Source of the DNA: Streptomyces sp. P3
Lineage (GTDB): Bacteria > Actinomycetota > Actinomycetes > Streptomycetales > Streptomycetaceae
DNA: 64,000 bases
Assembly (NCBI GenBank): GCA_016893485.2
Contig: JAFEKX020000001.1
Coordinates: 4,092,001-4,156,000 of the forward strand
Direction of reading: 5' to 3'
Notes under the pieces: generated by a model
Databases searched by the model: none
The model's input: only the letters and a program-made list of their open reading frames with translations
Told to the model about the DNA's origin: nothing
Translations under genes and position numbers: made by a program
In this document: in pieces, positions 1 to 9,343 of the stretch
How positions within the stretch are numbered: the stretch's first letter is position 1
Layout of the letters: every line of letters starts with the position of its first letter

Positions 1-972
1 GTCGCCGGACTTGATGGCGCTGGAGTTCGTCGGGCCCTCCACATGAACCGTGCCCGAGTCGGCGCCGCCCAGGACCACCTCCATCGACGGCTTCACGGAG
101 CCCGCCGGGATGTCCGCCGGACTGTCCATCACCGAGCCGTTGAACTTGACGGTGAGGGCGTAGCTCCCGCCGCTCTTCGAGGCGTTGATCTGCACGGGCG
201 AGGTCGCGCTCTTGTCGCCGATCGGCGTCTTGCACGCGTAGGGGACGTCGACCTGCTTGCCGGTGAAGTCGGTCTGGCCGGTCCCGGTGCCGTCGCTCGG
301 CGAGGCGGACGTCGAGTCGCTGGGCGACGCGGATTCCGACGGCGACGCCGAGGACGACGTCGAGTCCGACGGGGTCGGGGACCCGCTCGGCGAACCGCCG
401 TCCCCCGCCGTCACGTTGATCGTCGCCGCCGTCGGCACCGTCCCCGTCGGCGTGCACACGGTGTTCGTCCCGTACGCGTTGACCGTGTACGCGCCCGGGG
501 CCAGCGTCACCGTCCCCGCCGTCGTCAGCTTCAGTGTGCCCTTCATGTCGGACAGCACCATGTCGCCGCCCTTGGGGATCGCCGGGTTGGTGCGCGTACC
601 CGTCATCGCCACGTCGGCGGTCTGCGCGCCGGCCGCCTTCAGCGTCCCGGTCGGCAGGACCGTGTTGGCGGGCAGGTCGATGATGTCGGGGTTCTTGGAC
701 GCGGCCTGAAGGAACTTCCACACGACGTCGACCGTGTCGCCGACCTTCGCCGTGGCGGGCGCGTCCACCTCGACCTTGGTGGTGCCGTCGATCGGGTCGG
801 CGACCCCCGCGGGCGGCACGCAGTGGGTGGCGTAGGACACCTCGGCGGCCTGCGCGGTCCCGGCGGTCAGGCCGAGCGCGAGGCCGGCGCCGCCGAGGAC
901 CAGGGCGAACGTCGCCGCACCCGCTCTCCGTACACCGCCTCCGCCCGGTATGACTCTCCTTCGCTTGCTCAC
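1..972 (-). CDS. Secreted two-domain surface protein (partial, C-terminus off the left edge)
   Basis: Only the first 324 codons are in the window. The GTG start at 972 overlaps the stop of the upstream gene as GTGA, suggesting translational coupling. Residues 1-42 form a signal peptide (basic VSKRRR start, hydrophobic core, likely cut after TAQA). A first domain (about 43-192) is joined by a Ser/Pro/Asp-rich linker to a second domain (about 240 onward) that is clearly related to the mature domain of the LPKTG protein at 2938-3669 (shared GGADSGTV and CxTPIG motifs). No catalytic motif is visible. A cell-surface structural or adhesive role is inference; whether it carries its own C-terminal anchor cannot be seen. 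Confidence 0.75.
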   Translation of the reverse strand, partial: MSKRRRVIPGGGGVRRAGAATFALVLGGAGLALGLTAGTAQAAEVSYATHCVPPAGVADPIDGTTKVEVDAPATAKVGDTVDVVWKFLQAASKNPDIIDLPANTVLPTGTLKAAGAQTADVAMTGTRTNPAIPKGGDMVLSDMKGTLKLTTAGTVTLAPGAYTVNAYGTNTVCTPTGTVPTAATINVTAGDGGSPSGSPTPSDSTSSSASPSESASPSDSTSASPSDGTGTGQTDFTGKQVDVPYACKTPIGDKSATSPVQINASKSGGSYALTVKFNGSVMDSPADIPAGSVKPSMEVVLGGADSGTVHVEGPTNSSAIKSGD

Positions 973-2072
973 GTAAGTCCCTTCCTGGTGGGAGTCGTCG
1001 GACTCGTCGGGCTGTCGTCGTGCGGTGCGGAGAGTCGACCGGCCGTGCCCGGATCGGAGTCCGGGGTGAACCACGGCAGGGTCGAGGTCGTGGGGGCGTC
1101 CTGTCGCGAGGGGGCCGCCGTGCCGAACTTCGGCATGCGCAGGGTGACTTGGGCGGGCATGTGCAGGGCCCGGTGCCGGGGCGGGCCCGTGCTGCGGGCC
1201 GCCTTGCGGGGGCGCAGCCGGTCCACCGCGGCCATCCCGACGCGGAACACCGCCGCCGGTACGACCACGCAGAGCAGGACCCAGAACAGGGTCACGCCCC
1301 AGGGGCGGCCGACTCCCCAGGGCTGTTCGGCCAAAACCCGGCCGCCGTACTTCATCGAGACGGTGTAGTCGCCGTGCGCCCCGGCCGCGAGGTCGACGGG
1401 GAGTCTGATCTCCGCCTTCCCGCCGGGCGCGATCGTGCCGTCGAACTGCTGGTCGTCCCACTGGGGCGCGAACACCCCGTGGGAGGTGCCGACTTGGAAG
1501 ACGGGGTTCTTGACGGGGACGAGCCGGCGTTGCCGACGGTGAAGACCAGCGTGCGGGACGCTGGCGCCCCGAACCAGGTCAGCAGCCCGCTCGAACCGTC
1601 CAGCCGGGTGTCCGACAGGACCGACAGGCGTCCGGCGGCGGGCTCCGCGGGGAGTGGTTCGACCGCGTGCCCCGCCACCTGGAGGACCGTGTCCGCGGAC
1701 GCGCTCGCCCCCGTCACCGTCGCCACGTGCACCACGCACGGGCACGGCACCGGCGGCTCGGACACCGGCAGCTTCTTGCTGAAGACGCCCTTGGCGTCCG
1801 TCGTCACGGCCCGACCGTCCGCGTTGGCACAGGAGTTGGTGCCGCCGATCACCCCCCGCGCGCGGGTGTCGCCTGCCCGCAGATCAGCACCATCAGCAGG
1901 GCGTGCGCCCGCCACCCGCTCCCGAGACGGTGATCGAACCGCCCGTCCCCGCCTGCGACGTGGAGAGCTTCACACCCGGCCCGCCCGCCGCCGCTGCCGT
2001 CGCCCCCGCCAACGGCAGCAGGAGCAGCGCGAGCACCACCGCCAGCGCCGCGATCCGCACCTTCCCGCTCAC
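969..2072 (-). CDS. Secreted/membrane-anchored protein of surface-protein operon (frame broken)
   Basis: GTG start at 2072 overlaps the stop of the upstream gene (GTGA), and its own stop overlaps the next start, so three genes are tightly coupled. An N-terminal signal peptide (VSGKVRIAALAVVLALLLL) precedes an Ig-like, Cys-containing extracellular region and a C-terminal transmembrane helix (about residues 285-305, VTLFWVLLCVVVPAAVF) followed by a basic tail. Three missing bases (near 1905-1912, 1855-1860 and 1515-1518) break the frame; restoring them gives 368 aa. Family not recognised beyond Streptomyces secreted proteins. A membrane-anchored partner of the flanking surface proteins is inference. 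Confidence 0.65.
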
Positions 2073-2908
2073 AGCACCGCTCCCGTCAACTCGGCTTCCG
2101 TACGCGGCTCTTGGGCCACCTCGTCGTCCCTACGGCGCCGTTGCCGTCGTACGAGAAGCAGCGCGCCCCGGCCACCGCAGCAGCGCAGGTCCCCGTCACC
2201 GCGCCCCACGGCACGAACCGTGTCGACGTGTCCGCCGTGTCGTGGGCGCCGCCCGCCGCCGTGACCGTGAGGCGCAGGTCGACCGCGTCCAGGGGTGGGG
2301 TGGCCCGGCCAGGGTTCGGTGAGCTTCAGGCGTGCGCCCGGCGGGAGTTGGACGGGGAGGGTGCGGGGGCGCGGTCGAGGTGGGTGCCGAGGACGCCGGT
2401 GGCGCGGACGGCGATGGTCGGGGTGAGGGGGTGGTGCCGCGGTTGACCAGCTCGTAGGCGATGCGGTCGCCGTGGACCGTGACGTGTTCGACGGTCAGCG
2501 CCGACAACACCGGTCCGCGCACCCGGAGTTGAAGCCGTACCGCCGCCTCCCGGCCGCTCGTGTCACGCGCGACGATCGTGGCGGTGCGGTCGCCCGGGGT
2601 GGCGGTCGCCGGGACGTTCACCGTGAACGGGACGTCGGCCCGGGTGCGGGCGGGGACCCGGATCCCCGTGTCGGCGAACGTGACCGGCACGCCGGTGGCG
2701 CGCAGCCGGACGGTGACCGGCCGGGTGGTGGGGTTGGTCACGGACACGGTGTCCTGGAGGGTCGCGCCGGGCTCGCCCTCGGCGTAGAACGTCGGCCGTC
2801 CGCCGCCCGCGGGCGCAACGGTCCATCCCCGGCGGCCGTTGCGGTCGGCGCGGCCGCCAGGAGGGCGAGGAGGGACAGACACAGGACGCGGGCGGTCGAC
2901 GACAGCAT
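2069..2908 (-). CDS. Exported membrane protein with CARDB/DUF11-like N-terminal domain (frame broken)
   Basis: The ATG at 2908 gives a good signal peptide (MLSSTARVLCLSLLALLAA, cut near TATAA). The following region (TFYAEGEPGATLQDTVSV, then repeated VTVRLRATG-like strands) resembles beta-sandwich domains of bacterial surface proteins that contact other extracellular proteins. A hydrophobic segment then a strongly basic tail (VRRQRRRRDDE) close the protein, consistent with a single C-terminal membrane anchor. At least six missing bases are needed for one frame (2827-2830 and five between 2100 and 2430), giving about 281 aa. It heads a three-gene unit with GTGA overlaps. Function unknown. Confidence 0.6.
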
Positions 2909-2937
2909 GGGCGGCTCCAGCGGGCGTACGGGGGCTG

Positions 2938-3669
2938 TCAGCGGCGGGCGCGGGCCGTCTGGTTGCGCCGGGTCAGCCACAGGGTGCCCGCCGCGCCCGC
3001 GAGCAGGACCGTGCCGCCGAGCGTGCCGAGCGCGATGACCGAGTCGTCGGGGCCGGTCTTCGGGAGGGTGCCGCCGGAGTCCGTGCCGGTGCCGCTCCCC
3101 GTCGAACCGGTGGAGCCGGTGGACCCGCTGGAGCCGGTGGAGCCACCCGATGAACCGCCCGCCCCCGTGACGTCCAGCGTGAGCGACGGCCCGGGACTGT
3201 TGGTCGGCGTGCACGTCGTCGTCGTACCGAGGGCCTTGATGGTGAGCACGGCCGCCGTGAACGTGACCTTGCCGGACGCCTTCGGGGTGTACGTACCCGT
3301 CAGGTCATTGATTTTGATGGGGGTGTTGGCGGGAATCGCCGCCTCGTTCGCCGGCCCGGACACCGAGACCGTGCCGCTGTCCGCGCCGCCCACCTTGATG
3401 GTCGCGCTCGGGCTCATCGCCCCCTTGCCGAGCTCGACGGGGCTGGAGGAGACGCCCTTCTGCCAGGACATCGTGAGCTTGTAGCCGCTGCCGCTCTTGA
3501 CACCCTTGATGTCGATCGGCGAGACGGCGGTCTTGACGCCGATGGGCGTCTGGCACTTGTAGTCGACGTCGACCACGTCGGCCCGGGCTGCGGGGGCGGC
3601 CATGAATACCGCCGAGCCGGCCAGGGCCGCGACAGACGCGAGCGCTGCGGTTCGTTTCTGGTACGACAC
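2938..3669 (-). CDS. LPXTG-anchored surface protein
   Basis: Intact 243-aa protein starting at a GTG with a GAGGGGA ribosome-binding site. It has a signal peptide (ending near ARA-D), a beta-rich domain of about 140 residues, a Gly/Ser/Thr-rich linker, and a cell-wall sorting signal: LPKTG at about residue 202, a hydrophobic stretch, and the basic tail RRNQTARARR. The pattern predicts export, cleavage between T and G and covalent attachment to peptidoglycan by a sortase not present in this window. The mature domain is paralogous to the second domain of the protein at 1-972, so this is a small cluster of related surface proteins just upstream of that operon. Ligand unknown. Confidence 0.85.
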   Translation of the reverse strand: MSYQKRTAALASVAALAGSAVFMAAPAARADVVDVDYKCQTPIGVKTAVSPIDIKGVKSGSGYKLTMSWQKGVSSSPVELGKGAMSPSATIKVGGADSGTVSVSGPANEAAIPANTPIKINDLTGTYTPKASGKVTFTAAVLTIKALGTTTTCTPTNSPGPSLTLDVTGAGGSSGGSTGSSGSTGSTGSTGSGTGTDSGGTLPKTGPDDSVIALGTLGGTVLLAGAAGTLWLTRRNQTARARR

Positions 3670-3868
3670 GGTCCCCTCATTCCTGACGGCACATCAGATC
3701 GGCCGTCAAGGTACGCCCGGGCCCGTGAGGAGGGAAGACAAGACGCACGCCGGAGTTGTGACGATCCGGCGCGCGCGAGGGGAGAACCGAGTGGAGGGGT
3801 GACCGAAGGTAACCCGAGGTGGGTGGGTGGAGGACCAGATCAGGGGGCGGGGAGGGGCGCGATCCGGG

Positions 3869-4391
3869 CTAGGCCGGCGCGCCCAGTTCCGCCCATACCG
3901 TCTTGCCGGTGACGCCCGGGGCGCGGACGACCCCCAGTCCAGGCACAGCCGCTGCACGATGAACATGCCGTGGCCGCCGGGACGGCCGCGCGGTGCGGGG
4001 TTCTAGGGGCGGGCTGACCGGTGCCGCGGTCGGAGACCTCGACGCGGATCACCTTGTTGTCGCAGGTGATCCACATCTCGTCCGGACCCTCGGCGTGCAG
4101 ACAGGCGTTGGTGACCAGCTCGGAGACGACGAGGAGCACGTCCTCGGCGGCGGCGCGCCGGTCGGCGCCCTCGGCGGGCAGCCAGCCCCAGGCGTACAGC
4201 GCCTGGCGGGCGAAGTCGCGCGCCAGTGGGACGACCCCGCTCTCACCCGCGAAACTGAGTCTGCGGGTGTCCCGGCCCACGGCCGGTTCGGCATCCCCGA
4301 CGGACGGCACGGCAGCGCCTCCGGCGGACGCCTCCGCAGCGCCACCGGGCTCCGGGCGGTCGCCCGGCGGGTAGGGCCGGGTGGTGCTCAT
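3869..4391 (-). CDS. RsbW-like anti-sigma factor, HATPase_c fold (frame broken)
   Basis: After a Pro/Ala-rich N-terminus, residues about 50-174 form a GHKL ATP-binding domain: the N-box VVSELVTNACLHA (about 90-102) and a G1 box DRGTG are visible, followed by MFIVQRLCLDWG and a final VTGKTVWAELG strand. Such proteins bind and inhibit SigB-family sigma factors and phosphorylate an STAS antagonist. Two missing bases (near 3985-3995 and 3926-3931) break the frame; repaired length is 174 aa. An anti-anti-sigma gene lies 208 bp upstream and a sigma factor diverges beyond it, so the three may form one partner-switching unit; the pairing is inference. Confidence 0.8.
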
Positions 4392-4599
4392 CAGCGCTTC
4401 ACCTCACCGATTCACCGGTTCACAATTCAAGAGTCGGTACGTGTTCAAGAGTCACTACGTGGATCACGAGCGTTTTGGTCGCTCTGGTTCTCGACAGGTT
4501 CAGATGTTCTCCTGCCCGAGCGAACCGGCAAAACACCCCTTACTCGGCACGGAAGCCGAGGCACGGAGAATCCACCGGTCGCACGGGGAGAAACGGGGC
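4392..4599 (-). promoter_or_regulatory. Upstream region of anti-sigma gene with 18-bp tandem direct repeat
   Basis: Two adjacent 18-bp copies, TTCAAGAGTC-GG-TACGTG (4426-4443) and TTCAAGAGTC-AC-TACGTG (4444-4461), lie 35-70 bp upstream of the start at 4391; they differ only at two central bases. A run of related TTCACC/TTCACA motifs follows at 4400-4424. Tandem identical blocks at this distance look like regulator-binding sites. No clear -35/-10 pair was identified. Confidence 0.4.
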
Positions 4600-4977
4600 T
4601 CAGCCGGACTCGTCGGCGAGGGCCGCCCCGAGGGTGTCGTGGACGGTGAAGACCGCATCCGCCCCTGTGATCTCGAAGACGCGTGCCACCGCGGGCATCA
4701 TCCCCGCGAGATGCACTCCACCACCTGCGGCTTCCGCCTTGAGGCGCGCCCCGAGCAGCACGTTGAGGCCCGTGGAGTCGCAGAACTCCAGTCGTGAGCA
4801 GTCCACGACGAGCCGTGCGTACCCATGGGCCAGCAGGTCCTCCAGCGGTTCGCGCAACAAATCGGCGGTGTGGTGATCCAACTCACCCGCCGGCGTCACG
4901 ACGGCGCTGAGGCCCTGTTTCCGCACCTCGACCAGAAGCCGGCCAGACTGTGCGCTGCCGACCGTCCCGCGGTCCAT
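4600..4977 (-). CDS. Anti-anti-sigma factor (STAS domain)
   Basis: Intact 125-aa protein. It has the STAS fold pattern: GELDHHTADLL near residue 32, the RLVVDCSRLEFCDSTGLNVLL core (about 55-75) containing the conserved phosphorylatable serine in CDSTG, and HLAGMMPAVARVFEITG. In this family the unphosphorylated form sequesters an anti-sigma kinase and frees the sigma factor. A purine-rich GGGAGAGAGAG stretch lies just upstream of the ATG at 4977. It is flanked by an RsbW-like kinase (3869-4391) and a divergent SigB-type sigma factor (5293-6173), the natural partners; actual specificity needs testing because Streptomyces has many such proteins. Confidence 0.88.
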   Translation of the reverse strand: MDRGTVGSAQSGRLLVEVRKQGLSAVVTPAGELDHHTADLLREPLEDLLAHGYARLVVDCSRLEFCDSTGLNVLLGARLKAEAAGGGVHLAGMMPAVARVFEITGADAVFTVHDTLGAALADESG

Positions 4978-5292
4978 GCCGTCTCTCTCTCCCGAGGTCG
5001 TGGCTGTTGACGTTCGCCCTGGAACACTACGCCTTCCTCACACTCCCTGACACCCGAACAATCGCCCATACTCGGGCATACAAGAGCAAAGCGCACTTGC
5101 GGCGGGCTCCAGAAAACGGGTAGGGCTAGTAGGGACAGGTATTTGGACATTCGATACGACCGAATCATTCACGAAGACCAGATACCGACGGATACGACCG
5201 ATATGACCGACACGACCGGCTTTGGAGGCGCCGCACTCCGCAGTGCACGCACCGGCTTCGGCAGCCATATGCCGAGAACGATGGAGGACACC
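4978..5292. promoter_or_regulatory. Divergent regulatory region with 9-bp tandem repeats
   Basis: This 315-bp gap is AT-richer than its surroundings and separates the anti-anti-sigma gene (minus) from the sigma factor gene (plus). It carries GATACGACC at 5153-5161 and three consecutive 9-mers GATACGACC, GATATGACC, GACACGACC at 5191-5217. Short frames reading through the gap have no coding character. The GGAGGA at 5283-5288 is the ribosome-binding site for the sigma gene. Confidence 0.45.
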
Positions 5293-6173
5293 ATGTCACC
5301 CCGGCTCGACGCATCGCCTACCCCTGTTGCGACGTCGACACCCCCACCGGCTCAACTGGATCCCACCGCCATCGAGGGGCTCCCCGAGATCCCCCGTACG
5401 ACGAGGTCGGCGCAGTCGACGCACGGGCGCTCTCCAAGACCCTCTTCGAGCGGCTCGAATCGCTCGAAGAAGGCACGCACGCATACTCGTACGTCCGCAA
5501 CACGCTCGTCGAGCTCAACCTCGCGCTGGTCAAGTTCGCCGCCTCCCGCTTCCGCTCGCGCAGCGAGCCGATGGAGGACATCATCCAGGTCGGCACGGTC
5601 GGCCTGATCAAGGCGATCGACCGTTTCGAACTCAGCCGCGGTGTCGAGTTCCCCACTTTCGCGATGCCAACCATCGTCGGGGAGATCAAGCGCTTCTTCC
5701 GTGACACCTCGTGGTCGGTGCGCGTCCCGCGCCGGCTCCAGGAGCTGCGGCTCGACCTCGCCAAGGCCGGCGACGAACTGGCCCAGCAGCTCGACCGCGC
5801 CCCCACCGTGGGCGAGCTGGCGGAGCGCCTGAAGATCTCGAAGGACGAGGTCGTCGAGGGCATGGCGGCGTCGAACGCCTACACGGCCAGCTCACTTGAC
5901 GCCCAGCCCGAGGAGGACGACTCCGAGGGCGCTCTCGCGGACCGCATCGGCTACGAGGACCACGGGCTCGAAGGCATCGAGTACGTCGAGTCGTTGAAGC
6001 CCCTGATCGCCGAACTCCCGTCCCGGGACCGGCAGATCCTCTCCCTGCGCTTCGTGGCCAACATGACGCAGTCGGAGATCGGCGACGAACTGGGCATCTC
6101 GCAGATGCACGTGTCGCGGCTGCTGTCGCGCACCCTGGTGAAGCTGCGGAAGGGACTCACGGTCGAGGAGTAG
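5293..6173 (+). CDS. SigB/SigF-family RNA polymerase sigma factor (frame broken)
   Basis: The ATG at 5293 follows GGAGGA at 5283-5288. One C missing from the run at 5391-5395 breaks the frame; repaired length is 293 aa. After a short Pro-rich N-terminus come sigma region 2 (YSYVRNTLVELNLALV, then MEDIIQVGTVGLIKAIDRFE, the core -10 recognition helix ending FPTFAMPTIVGEIKR), region 3 (SVRVPRRLQELRLDLAK) and region 4 (LPSRDRQILSLRF, then a helix-turn-helix ISQMHVSRLLSRTL). The lack of region 1.1 and the overall sequence place it with the stress/sporulation SigB group regulated by partner switching, consistent with the RsbW- and STAS-type genes next door. Confidence 0.88.
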
Positions 6174-6217
6174 TCCTCGGCCCGCTCTCCCCGGGAGCCC
6201 GCCTCCCCTGCCTGTGC

Positions 6218-6251
6218 TGAGCGCGGCGCGCATCCGCGTGCGCCGCGCTCA
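6218..6251. terminator. Bidirectional hairpin between sigma factor and glmS
   Basis: TGAGCGCGGCGCGC (6218-6231) pairs with the complementary arm ending CGCCGCGCTCA at 6251, with a loop of about five bases. It sits between two convergent genes (sigma factor ending 6173, glmS ending 6286), so it can serve both. There is no T-run, as usual in Streptomyces. Confidence 0.65.
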
Positions 6252-6285
6252 GGCCGTTCCCGCGGACGTACGGCAGCGTCGCGGC

Positions 6286-8131
6286 CTACTCCACCGTCAC
6301 CGACTTCGCCAGGTTCCGCGGCTGGTCCACCTCGTTGCCCCGGGCCGTCGCCAGCTCGCAGGCGAACACCTGCAACGGCACGGTCGCGACGAGGGGTTGG
6401 AGCAGGGTCGGGATGACCGGGATCCGGATCAGATGGTCCGCGTACGGTACGACCGTCTCGTCGCCCTCCTCCGCGATCACGATCGTCATCGCACCCCGGG
6501 CCCGGATCTCCTGGATGTTGGACACGATCTTGTCGTGCAGCACGGACCGCCCGCGCGGCGACGGCACGACCACGACGACCGGCATGCCCTCCTCGATCAG
6601 GGCGATCGGCCCGTGCTTCAGCTCGCCCGCCGCGAAGCCCTCGGCGTGCATGTACGCCAACTCCTTGAGTTTCAGGGCGCCTTCGAGAGCGACGGGGTAA
6701 CCGACGTGCCGCCCCAGGAACAGCACGGTGTTCTTGGCGGCGACCGAGCGCGCCAACTCCCGTACCGGCTCCATGGTTTCGAGCACCCGCTCGACCTCAC
6801 CGGAGATCTGCGACAGGTCCCGGATGACGGCCTGGATCTCGTCCCCCACTTGGTGCCGCGGACCTGGCCGAGATACAGCGCCACGAGGTAGCACGCGACC
6901 AGCTGCGTCAGGAACGCCTTCGTCGACGCCACGGCGACCTCGGGCCCGGCGTGCGTGTACAGCACCGCGTCCGACTCCCGGGGAATCGTCGACCCGTTGG
7001 TGTTGCAGATGGCCAGGACCTTCGAGCCCTGCTCACGGGCGTGCCGCAGCGCCATCAGGGTGTCCATCGTCTCGCCGGACTGGGAGATGGCGATCACCAG
7101 GGAGCGGGCACCGAGGATCGGGTCCCGGTACCGGAACTCGCTGGCCAGCTCCACCTCGCAGGGAATCCGCGTCCAGTGCTCGATGGCGTACTTGGCGATC
7201 AGGCCCGCGTGGAAGGCCGTACCGCAGGCGACGATGACGACCTTGTCGATCTCCCTCAACTCATGGACGGGGATGCGGACTTCGTCCAGGGAGAGCAGGC
7301 CCGCCGCGTCGATCCGGCCCAGCAGCGTGTCGGCGACCGCCTTCGGCTGCTCGGCGATCTCCTTGAGCATGAAGTAGTCGTAGCCGCCCTTCTCGGCGGC
7401 GGAGGCGTCCCAGTCGACGTGGTAGGAGCGGACCTCGGCCGGAGCGCCGTCGAACCCGGTGACGGTCACCCCGTCCCGGCGCAGCTCGACGACCTGGTCC
7501 TGGCCCAGCTCGATCGCGGAGCGGGTGTGGGCGATGAACGCGGCGACGTCGGAGGCGAGAAAGGCCTCGCCCTCGCCGACCCCGACCACCAGCGGCGAGT
7601 TGCGCCGAGCCCCCACGACCACGTCCGGCTCGTCGGCGTGCACCGCGACCAGCGTGAAGGCGCCCTCGAGGCGCCGGCACACCTGCCGCATCGCCTCCGC
7701 CAGGTCCGCGCACGCCGAGAACTCCTCGGCCAGCAGATGCGCGACCACCTCGGTGTCCGTGTCGGAGGCGAGGTCGTGCCCGCGCTCGGCCAGCTCGGCC
7801 CGCAGACAGGCGAAGTTCTCGATGATGCCGTTGTGGACGACGGCGACCCGGCCCGCGTTGTCGAGATGCGGGTGGGCGTTCGCGTCGGTCGGTCCGCCGT
7901 GCGTGGCCCAGCGCGTGTGCCCGATGCCGGTCGACCCCGCGGGCAGCGGGCGGTCGACCAGCTCCTTCTCCAGATTGACGAGCTTCCCGGCCTTCTTCGC
8001 CGCCGCCAGCCCGCCGTCCGCGAGCACGGCGACCCCGACGAGTCGTAGCCCCGGTACTCCAGCCGCTTCAGCCCGGCCATCACGACATCGAGCGCCGACT
8101 GCGACCCCACGTATCCCACGATTCCGCACAT
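6286..8131 (-). CDS. glmS: Glutamine--fructose-6-phosphate aminotransferase (frame broken)
   Basis: Converts fructose-6-phosphate and glutamine to glucosamine-6-phosphate, the entry to UDP-GlcNAc and peptidoglycan. The N-terminal class II glutaminase domain begins MCGIVGYVG with the catalytic Cys2 and includes HTRWATHG; two SIS sugar-isomerase domains follow (SQSGETMDTL, CNTNGSTIPRESD), ending with the family C-terminus LAKSVTVE. Missing bases at 8033-8036 and about 6849 break the frame; restoring both gives exactly 615 aa, the usual length. No glmS ribozyme-like upstream sequence was noticed. With glmM at 10285-11641 it supplies two successive steps of amino-sugar synthesis from one locus. 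Confidence 0.95.
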
Positions 8132-8315
8132 GCGCCGCAGCCTAGGCGCCGAACCCGCCCGAACACGGCACTCCGTGCCCGATTTCGGAAATTACGGCCA
8201 TGATCGGCGGGGGATGCCGCCGACGGTGTTCCGCACCCCGACCCCCGACCCCCGGCCCCACCCACGTGACGCACCCCACCCACCACCCCGTTCAAACTCC
8301 GTTAACAATGGACTG

Positions 8316-9311
8316 GTGATCTCTCCGGTCTCCCCGATGCCCCGGAGCGCCCACCGGCACAAGCCGGAGGCGACTCCCTACGTCGACCTCACCCGAGCCG
8401 AGTGGAGCGCGCTGCGCGACAAGACGCCGCTGCCGCTCACCGCCGAGGAGGTCGAGAAGCTGCGTGGCCTCGGTGATGTCATCGACCTCGACGAGGTGCG
8501 TGACATCTACCTCCCGCTGTCCAGACTCCTCAATCTCTACGTCGGTGCCACGGACGGGCTCAGAGGCGCCCTGAACACCTTCCTGGGCGAGCAGGGGTCC
8601 CAGTCCGGCACGCCGTTCGTCATAGGCGTCGCCGGCTCCGTGGCCGTGGGGAAGTCGACCGTCGCCCGCCTCCTCCAGGCGCTGCTCTCCCGCTGGCCCG
8701 AGCACCCCCGCGTCGAGCTGGTCACCACCGACGGATTCCTGCTCCCCACCCGGGAGTTGGAGGCTCGCGGCCTGATGTCCCGGAAGGGGTTCCCGGAGTC
8801 GTACGACCGCCGCGCGCTCACCCGCTTCGTCGCCGACATCAAGGCCGGCAAGGACGAGGTCACCGCGCCCGTCTACTCCCACCTCATCTACGACATCGTC
8901 CCCGACCAGCGGCTCACCGTCCGCCGCCCCGACATCCTGATCGTCGAGGGGCTCAACGTGCTGCAGCCCGCGCTGCCGGGCAAGGACGGCCGTACGCGCG
9001 TCGGGCTCGGGCTCGCCGACTACTTCGACTTCAGCGTCTACGTCGACGCGAGCGCCGAGGACATCGAGCGCTGGTACCTGAACCGGTTCCGCAAGCTGCG
9101 CGCCACCGCGTTCCAGAACCCGGACTCGTACTTCCGCAAGTACACCCAGGTCTCCGAGGAGGAGGCCGTCGACTACGCCCGCACCCTCTGGCGCACCATC
9201 AACAAGCCCAACCTGGTCGAGAACATCGCCCCCACCCGGGGCCGCGCCACCCTCGTCATCCGCAAAGGCACCGAGCACAAGGTCCAGCGGCTGAGCCTGC
9301 GCAAGTTGTAG
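8316..9311 (+). CDS. coaA: Type I pantothenate kinase
   Basis: Phosphorylates pantothenate, the first step of CoA synthesis in the cytoplasm. The intact protein is 331 aa from the GTG at 8316 (reading ISPVSPMPRSAH); the frame is open further upstream but that part has no similarity and no ribosome-binding site. Visible are the P-loop GVAGSVAVGKST (about residues 107-118), TTDGFLLPTRELEARGLM and DILIVEGLNVLQP, all typical of bacterial CoaA (type I, P-loop fold). It is divergent from glmS, a gene order seen in Streptomyces. Confidence 0.95.
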   Translation: MISPVSPMPRSAHRHKPEATPYVDLTRAEWSALRDKTPLPLTAEEVEKLRGLGDVIDLDEVRDIYLPLSRLLNLYVGATDGLRGALNTFLGEQGSQSGTPFVIGVAGSVAVGKSTVARLLQALLSRWPEHPRVELVTTDGFLLPTRELEARGLMSRKGFPESYDRRALTRFVADIKAGKDEVTAPVYSHLIYDIVPDQRLTVRRPDILIVEGLNVLQPALPGKDGRTRVGLGLADYFDFSVYVDASAEDIERWYLNRFRKLRATAFQNPDSYFRKYTQVSEEEAVDYARTLWRTINKPNLVENIAPTRGRATLVIRKGTEHKVQRLSLRKL

Positions 9312-9343
9312 GCCCGCGGCGGGCGCCTGTTAGAAAGGGCGTC

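Noticed and set aside
43..1368. Long plus-strand open frames opposite the surface-protein genes
   Set aside because: They are antisense shadows: very Arg/Gly-rich, no ribosome-binding sites, and they oppose genes with signal peptides and family matches.
6286..8315. glmS ribozyme upstream of glmS
   Set aside because: The upstream gap of about 180 bp shows no recognisable ribozyme core, and that element is typical of Firmicutes.
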